In this document: positions 1 to 6,779 of the stretch, piece after piece
Layout of the letters: each line of letters opens with the position of its first letter
Position numbering within the stretch: the stretch's first letter is position 1
Source of the DNA: Rhizobium sp. Q54
Lineage (GTDB): Bacteria > Bacteroidota > Bacteroidia > Flavobacteriales > Flavobacteriaceae
DNA length: 7,644 nt
Assembly: GCA_943324395.2 (NCBI GenBank)
Contig: CALPLL020000083.1
Location: 1 to 7,644, forward strand
Reading direction: 5' to 3'
Made by a program: the position numbers and the translations under genes
Notes under the pieces: model-generated
What the model saw: only the letters and a program-made list of their open reading frames with translations
What the model was told of the DNA's origin: nothing
Database searches by the model: none

Positions 1-83
1 GCATTACTTTAACGCGGATATGTCTTCTATTTAACACTTGGTAAGAACTTGTTTGATTATTATTATAAAAATCTTTGACGGTG

Positions 84-91
84 CAAAAATA
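84..91 (-). promoter_or_regulatory. Putative leftward -7 promoter box for a gene beyond the left edge
   Basis: Read on the minus strand this is TATTTTTG, an exact match to the Bacteroidota -7 consensus TAnnTTTG, followed directly by CACC. No clear -33 TTG lies at the expected 17-23 base spacing. The bases between here and the left edge contain stops in all leftward frames, so they look like an untranslated leader. The gene it serves would begin at or beyond position 4, where a minus-strand ATG occupies positions 2-4. The match is seen directly; promoter function is inferred. Confidence 0.4.
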
Positions 92-216
92 GTATTATTT
101 TTCATAAAAAAGAGAATTCCAAATGTCATTTTATAAATAATCTTAAAATTGGCAAAAGCCTTATAATTAATTTGAAATTAAGAAATGACTTTAAAAAAAT
201 AATCCTTTAAAAGCTA

Positions 217-224
217 TATATTTG
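217..224 (+). promoter_or_regulatory. Putative -7 promoter box of the ABC transporter gene
   Basis: TATATTTG matches the Bacteroidota -7 consensus TAnnTTTG exactly and is followed by CATTA. Transcription would start near position 230, giving a leader of about 50 bases before the ATG at 281. The -33 element is weak: there is no TTG at 17-23 base spacing, only a TTT about 24 bases upstream. The strand, the position and the lack of any other rightward candidate this close to the gene support the call. Confidence 0.5.
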
Positions 225-235
225 CATTAGTAATT

Positions 236-249
236 ATCCTATATAGGAT
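236..249. repeat. 14-bp perfect palindrome in the leader of the ABC transporter gene
   Basis: ATCCTATATAGGAT reads the same on both strands. It lies 12 bases after the putative -7 box, just downstream of the expected transcription start and about 30 bases before the ATG. Such a position suits an operator for a dimeric repressor. Because it has no spacer it would form only a poor RNA hairpin. No regulator gene is visible in the window, so the role is inferred. Confidence 0.45.
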
Positions 250-280
250 TTCAATTAAAATTTATAATTTTCATCATCTA

Positions 281-2041
281 ATGAAAGAATTACAATACCT
301 TAATAAGTATTTTATTAAATATAAATACCGTTTTCTACTTGGTATTTTTATTACCATAATTGCTCAAATTTTTTCATTATTTACACCCAAATTGATCAGT
401 AAATCATTTGAATCCATAGAAAGATATTCTAAATCAAATGTTGCCGATACGCTCTTAATTCGAAATGAATTATTTCACAATGTAATTATTGTAATCATAA
501 CTACAATTATTGCCGGATTTTTAACCTTTTTAATGAGGCAAACATTGATTGTAATGTCGAGACTTATTGAATTTGATCTTAAAAACGAAGTTTTTCAGCA
601 ATATGAAAATCTAAGTCAAGTTTTCTATAAGCAAAACCGAACTGGTGATTTAATGAACCGAATTAGTGAGGATGTTGGAAAGGTTAGAATGTATGTTGGC
701 CCCGCAGTAATGTACGCCATAAATACTTTTATCCGGTTTACAATTGTAATTGTTTATATGTACAATGTTTCTCCAGAATTAACTTTGTATACCTTACTTC
801 CATTACCTATTTTGTCTTATGCTATATTCATATTAAGCAAACAAATCAATAAAAGAAGTACTATTTTTCAACAATATTTATCAAAAATATCAAGTTTTAC
901 TCAAGAAATTTTCAGTGGAATTAGAGTTGTAAAAGCGTATTCTTTAGAACAGCAACAGCAAGAAAATTTGTATAATTTATCACTTGAAAGCAAAGAAAAA
1001 AGCATGAGTTTGGCCAAAGTTCAATCGCTATTCGGTCCGTTAATGTTGGCATTAATTGGAGTTAGTAATTTAGTTGTTATTTACTTTGGAGGTATGCTCT
1101 ATATTAATGGAACTATAAAAAGTATTGGAGTTATCGCCGAGTTTATTTTGTATGTAAATATGTTAACCTGGCCTGTTGCTTCTTTAGGTTGGATATCGTC
1201 AATGGTTCAAGAGGCTGAGGCATCACAAAAACGTATTAATGAATTTTTGAAAATTGTTCCTGAAATTAGAAATAACTCAAAAACCAACACAGAAATCAAC
1301 GGTGAAATCTCATTTGAAGATGTTTCGTTTGTTTACGATGATACGAATATTACTGCGCTAAATACTATTACTTTTAAAGTTAAAAAAGGCGAAACGTTAG
1401 CCATATTAGGAAAAACAGGATCTGGGAAATCGAGCATTTTAACTTTGATTAGTCGTTTATACGATGCAACCGGTGGAAAGATATTAATTGATGGAAAACC
1501 TATTGATTCTGTGAATTTATTTGATTTAAGAAATAGCATTGCGATTGTTCCTCAAGATGCCTTTTTATTTTCAGATTCAATTAAAAACAATATCAAATTC
1601 GGAAAGGAAAATGCAACTGACAAGGAGATTATAGCCGTTGCAAAACAAGCTGCAGTACATGACAATATTGTAAATTTTACCAACCAATACGACACTATTT
1701 TAGGAGAAAGAGGAATTACATTGTCTGGTGGACAAAAACAAAGAGTTTCTATAGCGAGAGCTTTGATAAAAGATCCTGAGATTTTATTACTTGACGATTG
1801 TTTATCGGCTGTTGATACAGAAACCGAAGAGATTATTTTGAGTAATCTAAAAGAATATTGCAAAAATAAAACGACAATAATTGTCAGTAACAGAGTTTCA
1901 TCGGCTAAAAATGCAGACAATATTATCATAATCGAAGATGGTTCAATAATCCAACAAGGACCTCATAATCAATTAGTAAACGAAGAAGGGTATTATAAAG
2001 AGCTTTACTTAAAACAACTTTCTGAAAAAGATTTGAAATAA
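281..2041 (+). CDS. ABC exporter half-transporter (fused membrane and ATP-binding domains), MdlA/YheI-like
   Basis: This 586-residue half-transporter has an N-terminal type I exporter membrane domain with six hydrophobic segments (about 16-36, 67-89, 138-163, 167-187, 250-275 and 282-306). The ATPase domain starts near residue 340. Visible motifs are A-loop Tyr352, Walker A GKTGSGKSS (377-385), Q-loop Gln425, signature LSGGQ (481-485), Walker B LLLDD (502-506) and D-loop SAVD (509-512). Two residues deviate: the catalytic glutamate after Walker B is Asp506, and the switch (H-loop) histidine is Asn537. Asp at the first position is known in the degenerate site of heterodimeric exporters such as TM287/288 and in MdlA-type subunits. 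It would sit in the inner membrane and pump an unknown substrate, probably a lipid or hydrophobic compound, outward. No partner half-transporter lies in this window. The ATG at 281 is preceded by a plausible -7 box and no SD. The family is secure; the substrate is unknown. Confidence 0.93.
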   Translation: MKELQYLNKYFIKYKYRFLLGIFITIIAQIFSLFTPKLISKSFESIERYSKSNVADTLLIRNELFHNVIIVIITTIIAGFLTFLMRQTLIVMSRLIEFDLKNEVFQQYENLSQVFYKQNRTGDLMNRISEDVGKVRMYVGPAVMYAINTFIRFTIVIVYMYNVSPELTLYTLLPLPILSYAIFILSKQINKRSTIFQQYLSKISSFTQEIFSGIRVVKAYSLEQQQQENLYNLSLESKEKSMSLAKVQSLFGPLMLALIGVSNLVVIYFGGMLYINGTIKSIGVIAEFILYVNMLTWPVASLGWISSMVQEAEASQKRINEFLKIVPEIRNNSKTNTEINGEISFEDVSFVYDDTNITALNTITFKVKKGETLAILGKTGSGKSSILTLISRLYDATGGKILIDGKPIDSVNLFDLRNSIAIVPQDAFLFSDSIKNNIKFGKENATDKEIIAVAKQAAVHDNIVNFTNQYDTILGERGITLSGGQKQRVSIARALIKDPEILLLDDCLSAVDTETEEIILSNLKEYCKNKTTIIVSNRVSSAKNADNIIIIEDGSIIQQGPHNQLVNEEGYYKELYLKQLSEKDLK

Positions 2042-2044
2042 GTC

Positions 2045-2075
2045 TTGTTTTTTATTCCTTTTTTTATCATTTTTG
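2045..2075 (+). promoter_or_regulatory. Putative promoter of the PUR-alpha/DUF3276 gene
   Basis: A TTG at 2045-2047 is followed after 20 bases by CATTTTTG at 2068-2075, one mismatch from the Bacteroidota -7 consensus TAnnTTTG. The spacing falls in the 17-23 base range of Flavobacterium promoters. It starts four bases after the stop codon of the ABC transporter and would give a leader of roughly 20 bases. This suggests the PUR gene can be transcribed on its own, although read-through from the transporter remains possible because no terminator separates them. Confidence 0.35.
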
Positions 2076-2102
2076 AAATGTAATTAAACTTAAAAAACGA
2101 AT

Positions 2103-2483
2103 ATGAGAGAAAATGACATGTTAGAAAAAGAGGAAATCTTTTCTAAAGTTTTGAGAGCAGGAAGAAGAACTTATTTCTTTGACGTTAGAGCCACAAAAGC
2201 AGATGATTATTATATCACTATTACTGAAAGTAAAAAATTCACTGAAGAAGATGGATCTTTTCATTTCAAAAAACATAAAATTTATTTGTACAAAGAGGAT
2301 TTTACTGCTTTTGCAGAAATATTAGAAGAAATGACTTCATATGTATTAAATCATAAAGGTGAAGAAGTTATTTCTGAAAGACATCAAAAAGATTTCAAAA
2401 AGGAATACAATTCTGAAAAAACAGATGAAAGTGAAACTCCATCTTCATCTACTTTCACAGATATAGATTTTGATGATATTTAA
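2103..2483 (+). CDS. PUR-alpha-like DNA/RNA-binding protein (DUF3276 family)
   Basis: This 126-residue cytoplasmic protein has the Bacteroidota DUF3276 (PUR family) signature. A single PUR repeat covers about residues 11-85, with the conserved stretch VLRAGRRTYFFDVR (17-30) followed by DDYYITITESKKF (34-46), then KKHKIYLYKEDF (56-67) and a helix to about 84. PUR repeats bind single-stranded, purine-rich nucleic acid, and bacterial single-repeat members dimerise to make the full fold; that part is family knowledge. The tail from about residue 103 to the end is rich in Ser, Thr, Asp and Glu and looks disordered. Start choice: the ATG at 2103 is used, but an in-frame ATG at 2118 (Met6) would leave the domain intact and cannot be excluded. 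The gene lies 61 bases after the ABC gene on the same strand and ends at a strong bidirectional terminator. No target or pathway can be read from its neighbours. Confidence 0.9.
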   Translation: MRENDMLEKEEIFSKVLRAGRRTYFFDVRATKADDYYITITESKKFTEEDGSFHFKKHKIYLYKEDFTAFAEILEEMTSYVLNHKGEEVISERHQKDFKKEYNSEKTDESETPSSSTFTDIDFDDI

Positions 2484-2496
2484 ATTTAAAAAGCAT

Positions 2497-2531
2497 AAAA
2501 AAAATCGGAGGTAATACTTCCGATTTTTTTT
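2497..2531. terminator. Bidirectional intrinsic terminator between convergent genes
   Basis: Stem arms TCGGAGG (2505-2511) and CTTCCGA (2517-2523) form seven pairs, one of them G-U on the plus strand, around the loop TAATA. Eight A precede and eight T follow, so both strands give a hairpin followed by a U run. It lies 13 bases after the PUR stop codon and four bases beyond the stop of the leftward cytochrome gene, so it should end both transcripts. Confidence 0.9.
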
Positions 2532-2535
2532 ATAA

Positions 2536-2907
2536 TTAAATTTGAGAATTGATATAATCTTGAATACCTGCAATTTGAGGGTCGTCTAGTTTGGCTTTTC
2601 GTTGCATTTTATGTAAAATTTTAGGCCATTCTTCTTTACTAAATTCAGAAGGAGAATACAATTTATGGCATTTGTTACAGCTATTTTCATAAAGACTTTT
2701 ACTTTCGTAAAGTTCTCTAGTTAACATCGTAACCTTCGTTGCTATTGGTTTAGTTTCAGGAATAACTGAGTTTTGAGCAGGAGCAGCTTCTTGTACAGCT
2801 TTTATTTCTGCTGGGGCAACAGTTTTAGAAGTATCAGCAACTATCGATTTAGTAGCGCATGAAAATAATAATGAAAGAGAAGCAAGAAGGATTAATTTTG
2901 TTTTCAT
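2536..2907 (-). CDS. Small mono-haem cytochrome c lipoprotein
   Basis: This 123-residue exported protein starts with a lipoprotein signal peptide: Met-Lys-Thr-Lys, a hydrophobic core, then lipobox LFSC with Cys17 as the lipidated residue. Residues after Cys17 (Ala-Thr-Lys-Ser) lack the acidic cluster of known Bacteroidota surface-export signals, so a periplasm-facing anchor is more likely. An Ala/Pro/Val/Lys-rich linker runs to about residue 60. The C-terminal part has one haem c site, CNKCH at 77-81, with His81 as proximal ligand. Met101, in a WPKILHKM context, is the likely distal ligand, and a final helix around 110-121 completes a minimal cytochrome c fold. Its role would be electron transfer at a membrane, but the donor and acceptor are not visible. 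The gene is 93 bases downstream of the isomerase gene and separated from it by a terminator. I found no convincing TAnnTTTG box of its own, so expression may depend partly on read-through. Confidence 0.85.
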   Translation of the reverse strand: MKTKLILLASLSLLFSCATKSIVADTSKTVAPAEIKAVQEAAPAQNSVIPETKPIATKVTMLTRELYESKSLYENSCNKCHKLYSPSEFSKEEWPKILHKMQRKAKLDDPQIAGIQDYINSQI

Positions 2908-2934
2908 AAGATATCTATTTTAGGTAAATGTAAT

Positions 2935-2967
2935 AAAAAATCCCAATAAAAATTTGCTATCGGGATT
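2935..2967 (-). terminator. Intrinsic terminator after the cyclophilin-FKBP gene
   Basis: On the minus strand the arms AATCCCGATAG (2957-2967) and TTATTGGGATT (2939-2949) pair over 11 positions, two of them G-U, around a 7-base loop, and a T run follows. The plus-strand form has A/C mismatches where the minus strand has G-U, so it acts leftward. It sits 33 bases beyond the isomerase stop codon and before the cytochrome gene, so it ends or attenuates that transcript. Confidence 0.75.
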
Positions 2968-3000
2968 AAAATTTAATCAAATATTTAGATTAAGAATGTA

Positions 3001-3933
3001 TTATTTTACGTCCATTAATTCAACATCAAATATTAAAGTAGCATTTGGAGGAATAACTCCACCAGCGCCACGAGATCCGTATGCTAAATCAGATGGAATT
3101 ACAAATCGAGCTTTATCACCCACTTGTAACAACGCAATTCCTTCGTCCCAACCTTCGATTACATTCCCCATTCCCAATGGAAATTCAATTGGTTTTTTTC
3201 TAGGGTAAGAACTGTCAAAAACTTTTCCGTCTTCCAACTGACCTGTATAATGTACTGAAACAGTTTTTCCATTTTCTGCTTTTTTACCATTTCCTTTTTG
3301 GATCATTTTGTATCGCAATCCACTTTCTGTTTTATCAAATCCAGCAGCTAATTGTTCCATTTTTGCTTCTGATTCAGCCTTTAAAGCAGCGTCACGTTTA
3401 TTTCTAGCACCTTTAAAAGTGATAAAAGCTTCAATTGCATTCCAGTTTTGAGCTTCATCTCCTACTCTAATAATTTCTATTGAATCTAAAGAATCACCTT
3501 GAGCAACTGCGTCTACAATATCTTGTCCTTCTACAACATGACCAAATACAGTATGTTTATTATCTAACCATTCTGTAGGAATATGAGTGATAAAAAATTG
3601 AGATCCATTACTTGCGGGACCAGAATTAGCCATGGATAAAACTCCTGGACGATCGTGTTTTAGTGTTGGATGAAATTCATCTTCAAAGCTATAACCAGGA
3701 CCGCCTGTTCCAGTTCCTTGAGGACAACCCCCTTGAATCATAAAATCAGGAATTACTCTGTGAAATTTTAATCCGTCATAATATTTATTCCCCTGAGGTT
3801 TTACCTTGTTTTCAAGGTTTCCTTCTGCCAAGCCTACGAAGTTTCCAACTGTACCTGGGGTTAAATCGTGAGTTAATTTTACTAAAATTGAACCTTTAGC
3901 AGTGTTAAACTTAGCGTATATACCGTTTTCCAT
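3001..3933 (-). CDS. Dual-family peptidyl-prolyl isomerase: cyclophilin-FKBP fusion
   Basis: This 310-residue protein joins two unrelated proline isomerase folds. Residues about 5-160 are a cyclophilin: FHRV (57-60), FMIQGG (64-69), SQFF (111-114) and EWLDNKH (121-127). By eye, Arg59, Phe64, Met65, Gln67, Phe114, Trp122 and His127 line up with human CypA Arg55, Phe60, Met61, Gln63, Phe113, Trp121 and His126. Residues about 165-200 form a charged, probably helical linker. Residues about 205-310 are an FKBP: HYTG (228-231), FDSS (239-242), VIEGW (258-262), Tyr285 and Phe302, the FKBP12 pocket set. Both active sites look intact. There is no signal peptide, so it is probably a cytoplasmic folding helper. 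Cyclophilin-FKBP fusions are a known but uncommon class. A -7 box lies 24 bases upstream of the ATG and a terminator follows, so it appears to be its own transcription unit. Confidence 0.95.
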   Translation of the reverse strand: MENGIYAKFNTAKGSILVKLTHDLTPGTVGNFVGLAEGNLENKVKPQGNKYYDGLKFHRVIPDFMIQGGCPQGTGTGGPGYSFEDEFHPTLKHDRPGVLSMANSGPASNGSQFFITHIPTEWLDNKHTVFGHVVEGQDIVDAVAQGDSLDSIEIIRVGDEAQNWNAIEAFITFKGARNKRDAALKAESEAKMEQLAAGFDKTESGLRYKMIQKGNGKKAENGKTVSVHYTGQLEDGKVFDSSYPRKKPIEFPLGMGNVIEGWDEGIALLQVGDKARFVIPSDLAYGSRGAGGVIPPNATLIFDVELMDVK

Positions 3934-3956
3934 TTTTATTGTTTTTTATTGAGGTG

Positions 3957-3964
3957 CAAATTTA
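3957..3964 (-). promoter_or_regulatory. Putative -7 promoter box of the cyclophilin-FKBP gene
   Basis: On the minus strand this is TAAATTTG, an exact TAnnTTTG match followed by CACC, the same extension as the box at 84-91. Transcription would start about 15-20 bases before the ATG. The -33 element is imperfect: TTC rather than TTG, 20 bases upstream. The remaining intergenic DNA up to position 4113 is AT-rich, with no recognisable gene and no clear terminator for the T9SS gene that ends at 4114. Confidence 0.5.
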
Positions 3965-4113
3965 CGAAATAAATTAGATAATTTGAATTGAATATTTAAG
4001 CAACATTTGAAATAAATAGCTCGCGAAGATCCTCAAAGCTATAAGAAGATACTAAAAGTACTAGAATTTAAAAATAAATTAAAAAGGGAAAATTGCATTA
4101 AGAAGTTGTAGAT

Positions 4114-5622
4114 CTATTCTTTAATTATTTTCTTAGGAGTTGGACAATTTGAAGTCTTTATGATATAAATTCCCTTGGATAAGTTTTCTAAATCAATCAC
4201 AGAGTTTTCGTGTTCTATAAAACCTTTAATTAATATCCGGCCATTAATATCCGAAATTTCATAATTGTAATTATTATTTGAAATACTGGAAACCTGTAGA
4301 TTTAATTTAGTAGAAACTGGATTAGGGTAAATTTGAAATTCATTATTATTAAAATGAGAATTTCCTAATGCTGCTGTTCCTAAATAACGAACAAGGCACA
4401 TTTTGTCTTGAAAAGAGGCGTTTGAACCTAATTTTATGGTTCCAATAGCTACAATTTTATTGTCAGGTTGAATAGCGATATTGTACAATCTATTGTTATT
4501 TAATTCAGAAAAAGTGGTTACAACACCATTAGTTCCAAAAGTAGTATCAACCGTATAATCTGAATTTAATCTTAGTAAAGAAAAACTATTTTGTAAACTC
4601 CCATTACCCGATTTTCCTGCCAAAATTATTTTACCAAAATTATCAACTGCCATACTACTCGCTATATCCGATTTACTATTAACCACATTAAATTGTAATG
4701 GCATATTTGGACTAGTTAAAATACCATTTGAATTTACTTCGTATAGAGAAAAATTTCTTCCTGAACTTGGGTCGGTTCCAATAGTTCCAGCAATTAATAT
4801 TGAACCATTACTTTTCAAAATAATAGCATTGGATTCATTAAATTTTTCAGAATTGTAGGTGCCTTTATCAACAATTAAAATACCATCGTCTGAAAAAGAA
4901 TTGTCCAATGTACCATCATTATTTACTCTACATAAGAAATTATCCGTAGCAAAAGAAGAGTAATAATTAGAATCAAAATGATATGATCCGCAAGCTATTA
5001 TTCTATTTGAAGAATCAAATTTTATATCACTGATTTTGGGAAATGAATAGGCTGTTGGGAAAGTTAGAACACCGTTATTATTAAAAGTTGTATCGATTGA
5101 ACCATTAGAATTATAACAACCAATAGAAAAATAGTCGTTCGTACCAACTCTTGTAACTGCGCCAACAACTATTTTATTGGTTACACTATTAAATTTAATT
5201 TTTGTAATGTTATAAAAACCTGTATTTACAATGCCTCCAATACCAAAATTGTTATCTAATGTCCCATCAGAATTATAGCGAATAATAAACCCTGTAAGTG
5301 ATGAAGAAAGCCCTGAAACAAGTATTTTTTGATCCGGTTGTAGCACCATACTGGAAACTCCACCAAAAACACCTGAATTAACAGGAGTAAAAGTAGTGTC
5401 AGGTGTTCCATCAGGATTGTAACGTCTTAAAGTTATAGAACTTAAATATCCAGCAACAAGAATATTACCATTATTAAGAATAGCAAGATCTGCACCTGTT
5501 GAAGTATATGCGTCATTAACTACAATTCCTCCACTTCCAAATGTAGTATCTAAACTACCATCTGTTTGTGCAAAACAAATTGATGTAAATAATAAAATGA
5601 AAATTAAATAATATTTTTTCAT
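4114..5622 (-). CDS. Secreted delta-60 repeat protein with T9SS type A C-terminal sorting domain
   Basis: This 502-residue exported protein starts with a Sec signal peptide (two Lys, then a hydrophobic core), with likely cleavage after Ala18 (CFA/Q). The body is a chain of delta-60 (DUF5122-type) repeats, each opening with a D-G-x-x-D-T/N-x-F motif at about residues 21, 71, 119, 173, 236 and 355. A degenerate copy lies near 299, and spacing is 48-63 residues. Each copy ends in hydrophobic strands such as KILVSG or KIVAIG, which suggests a beta-propeller-like fold. Residues about 429-502 are a T9SS type A sorting domain: YPNP (432-435), a DINGR turn (458-462), LSKGIYIIK (481-489) and a basic end (KKIIKE). 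In T9SS this domain directs passage across the outer membrane and is usually removed, leaving the protein on the surface or released. I see no catalytic motif; adhesion or matrix binding is a guess. The ATG at 5620-5622 directly precedes the signal peptide. Confidence 0.92.
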   Translation of the reverse strand: MKKYYLIFILLFTSICFAQTDGSLDTTFGSGGIVVNDAYTSTGADLAILNNGNILVAGYLSSITLRRYNPDGTPDTTFTPVNSGVFGGVSSMVLQPDQKILVSGLSSSLTGFIIRYNSDGTLDNNFGIGGIVNTGFYNITKIKFNSVTNKIVVGAVTRVGTNDYFSIGCYNSNGSIDTTFNNNGVLTFPTAYSFPKISDIKFDSSNRIIACGSYHFDSNYYSSFATDNFLCRVNNDGTLDNSFSDDGILIVDKGTYNSEKFNESNAIILKSNGSILIAGTIGTDPSSGRNFSLYEVNSNGILTSPNMPLQFNVVNSKSDIASSMAVDNFGKIILAGKSGNGSLQNSFSLLRLNSDYTVDTTFGTNGVVTTFSELNNNRLYNIAIQPDNKIVAIGTIKLGSNASFQDKMCLVRYLGTAALGNSHFNNNEFQIYPNPVSTKLNLQVSSISNNNYNYEISDINGRILIKGFIEHENSVIDLENLSKGIYIIKTSNCPTPKKIIKE

Positions 5623-5686
5623 TGTTTATGAATATAAAATCCCTTGTAATATCAATATATTCAACTATTTGATAGCTAATGTAAAA

Positions 5687-5694
5687 CAAATATA
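5687..5694 (-). promoter_or_regulatory. Putative -7 promoter box of the T9SS cargo gene
   Basis: On the minus strand this is TATATTTG, an exact TAnnTTTG match, in the 99-base gap between the aldolase stop and the T9SS protein start. A transcription start near position 5680 would give a leader of about 60 bases. The -33 element is weak: TTA instead of TTG, 19 bases upstream. No terminator hairpin is visible after the aldolase, so read-through from it may also feed this gene. Confidence 0.42.
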
Positions 5695-5721
5695 TTTAAT
5701 TAACTGCAAATTAATAATAAT

Positions 5722-6747
5722 TTATATAACCAACTTTTCTAAAGTTTCGAGGACATAACTGTGCATTACTTCTCGGTAATCCAAATGGGTAACAATTCTT
5801 AATTTTCCGTGTCCCATTGAACTTATTGCAATTCCTTTTTGATTCAATTTTTGCATTAATTGATTTTCATCTATTGAGGACTGAACAGAAAAAATCAAAA
5901 TATTGGTTTCAACCGGTTCCACAGTTGCAACCCAAGGCAAATTATTCAGTAAATCTCCCAATTCCTTTGCACGTCGGTGGTCTTCAGCTAATCTATCGAT
6001 ATTGTGCTCTAAGGCAAATAAACCGGCGGCAGCTAAATATCCTATTTGTCGCATTCCACCACCAAGTATCTTTCTGATTCTAAGTGCTCTGTTAATGGTT
6101 GCTTTATCAGATAAAAGAACTGAACCCACAGGCGCTCCCATTCCTTTTGAAAAACAAACGGACATCGTGTGGAAAACTTTTCCATAGTGAGCCGGATTAT
6201 CATTGGTGGCAACCAAAGCATTCCAAATTCGAGCTCCATCCAAATGGAATTTCAGATTATTGGCATCGCAAACTTGGCGTATTTTTATGAATTCATTAAA
6301 ATCATAGCAAGCTCCTCCGCCTTTATTGGTAGTGTTTTCAACGCAAACTAAACTAGTTAACGGACTGTGATAAAACTCAGGATTGTTAATTGCTCCCGAT
6401 ACTTGTTCTGCAGTAATCATTCCTCGATTTCCATCTAATAAACAACAGGAAACACCACTGTTAAAAGATACTCCTCCACCCTCATAATTATAAACATGTG
6501 CCCATTTATCAGCTATTAATTGTTCGCCGGGTTGGGTGTGCAATTTAATTGCAGTTTGGTTGGCCATTGTCCCTGAAGGAAAAAACAAACCTGCTTCAAA
6601 ACCGAAAAATTGAGCCACTTTATTTTCTAATTCTATTGCGGTTAGATCTTGTTTGTAAACATCGTCACCCACTTCTGCTTGAAACATAAAACGCAACATT
6701 TCCTGTGAAGGTTTGGTCACGGTATCGCTAACTAAATTAATATCCAT
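5722..6747 (-). CDS. ltaE: Low-specificity L-threonine aldolase-like PLP enzyme
   Basis: This 341-residue cytoplasmic, fold-type I PLP enzyme is close in length and motif order to E. coli LtaE (about 333 residues), which splits threonine or allo-threonine into glycine and acetaldehyde. Visible features are the N-terminal SDTVTKPS (7-14), VGDDVY (26-31), the PLP-phosphate loop PSGTMAN (57-63), His84 in the PLP-stacking position, His127 near the second active-site histidine of LtaE, HLDGARIWNA (168-177) with PLP-binding Asp170 and Arg173, the Schiff-base lysine Lys201 in SKGMGAPVGS (200-209), GGGMRQ (229-234) and RIVTHLD (317-323). The ENTHN motif of LtaE reads ENTTN here (137-141), so one histidine is threonine. 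The likely role is threonine/glycine metabolism. Some relatives act on beta-hydroxy or other amino acids, and the exact substrate and stereochemistry cannot be read from sequence. The gene is divergent from prfB, with an 84-base gap. Confidence 0.9.
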   Translation of the reverse strand: MDINLVSDTVTKPSQEMLRFMFQAEVGDDVYKQDLTAIELENKVAQFFGFEAGLFFPSGTMANQTAIKLHTQPGEQLIADKWAHVYNYEGGGVSFNSGVSCCLLDGNRGMITAEQVSGAINNPEFYHSPLTSLVCVENTTNKGGGACYDFNEFIKIRQVCDANNLKFHLDGARIWNALVATNDNPAHYGKVFHTMSVCFSKGMGAPVGSVLLSDKATINRALRIRKILGGGMRQIGYLAAAGLFALEHNIDRLAEDHRRAKELGDLLNNLPWVATVEPVETNILIFSVQSSIDENQLMQKLNQKGIAISSMGHGKLRIVTHLDYREVMHSYVLETLEKLVI

Positions 6748-6779
6748 ATCATTTCTATTAAATACAAGAACATCGTTAA

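Noticed and set aside
2..4. A minus-strand ATG at the left edge as the start of an upstream gene
   Set aside because: Only one codon would be visible, so it cannot be tested. Only the leftward -7 box is reported.
167..181. Inverted repeat TTAATTTGAAATTAA upstream of the ABC gene
   Set aside because: The arms are made only of A and T in a very AT-rich stretch, so chance is the simpler explanation, and it lies upstream of the better promoter match.
1552..1929. A leftward open frame of 125 codons antisense to the ABC transporter
   Set aside because: It lies wholly inside the ATPase-domain coding region, has no recognisable domain, and no credible promoter precedes it. It is a shadow of the real gene.
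2954..3208. A rightward open frame of 84 codons overlapping the terminator and the FKBP domain
   Set aside because: It is antisense to well-conserved FKBP sequence and its product resembles no known protein.
4016..4042. ATAGCT / AGCTAT inverted repeat as a terminator for the T9SS gene
   Set aside because: The stem is only six pairs with a 15-base loop and no T run. It also lies more than 70 bases beyond the stop codon, so it does not look like an intrinsic terminator.
5695..5721. AT-rich symmetry after the aldolase stop as a terminator
   Set aside because: The pairing is short and weak (ATTAA / TTAAT) with no GC-rich stem, so it is not distinguishable from base composition.
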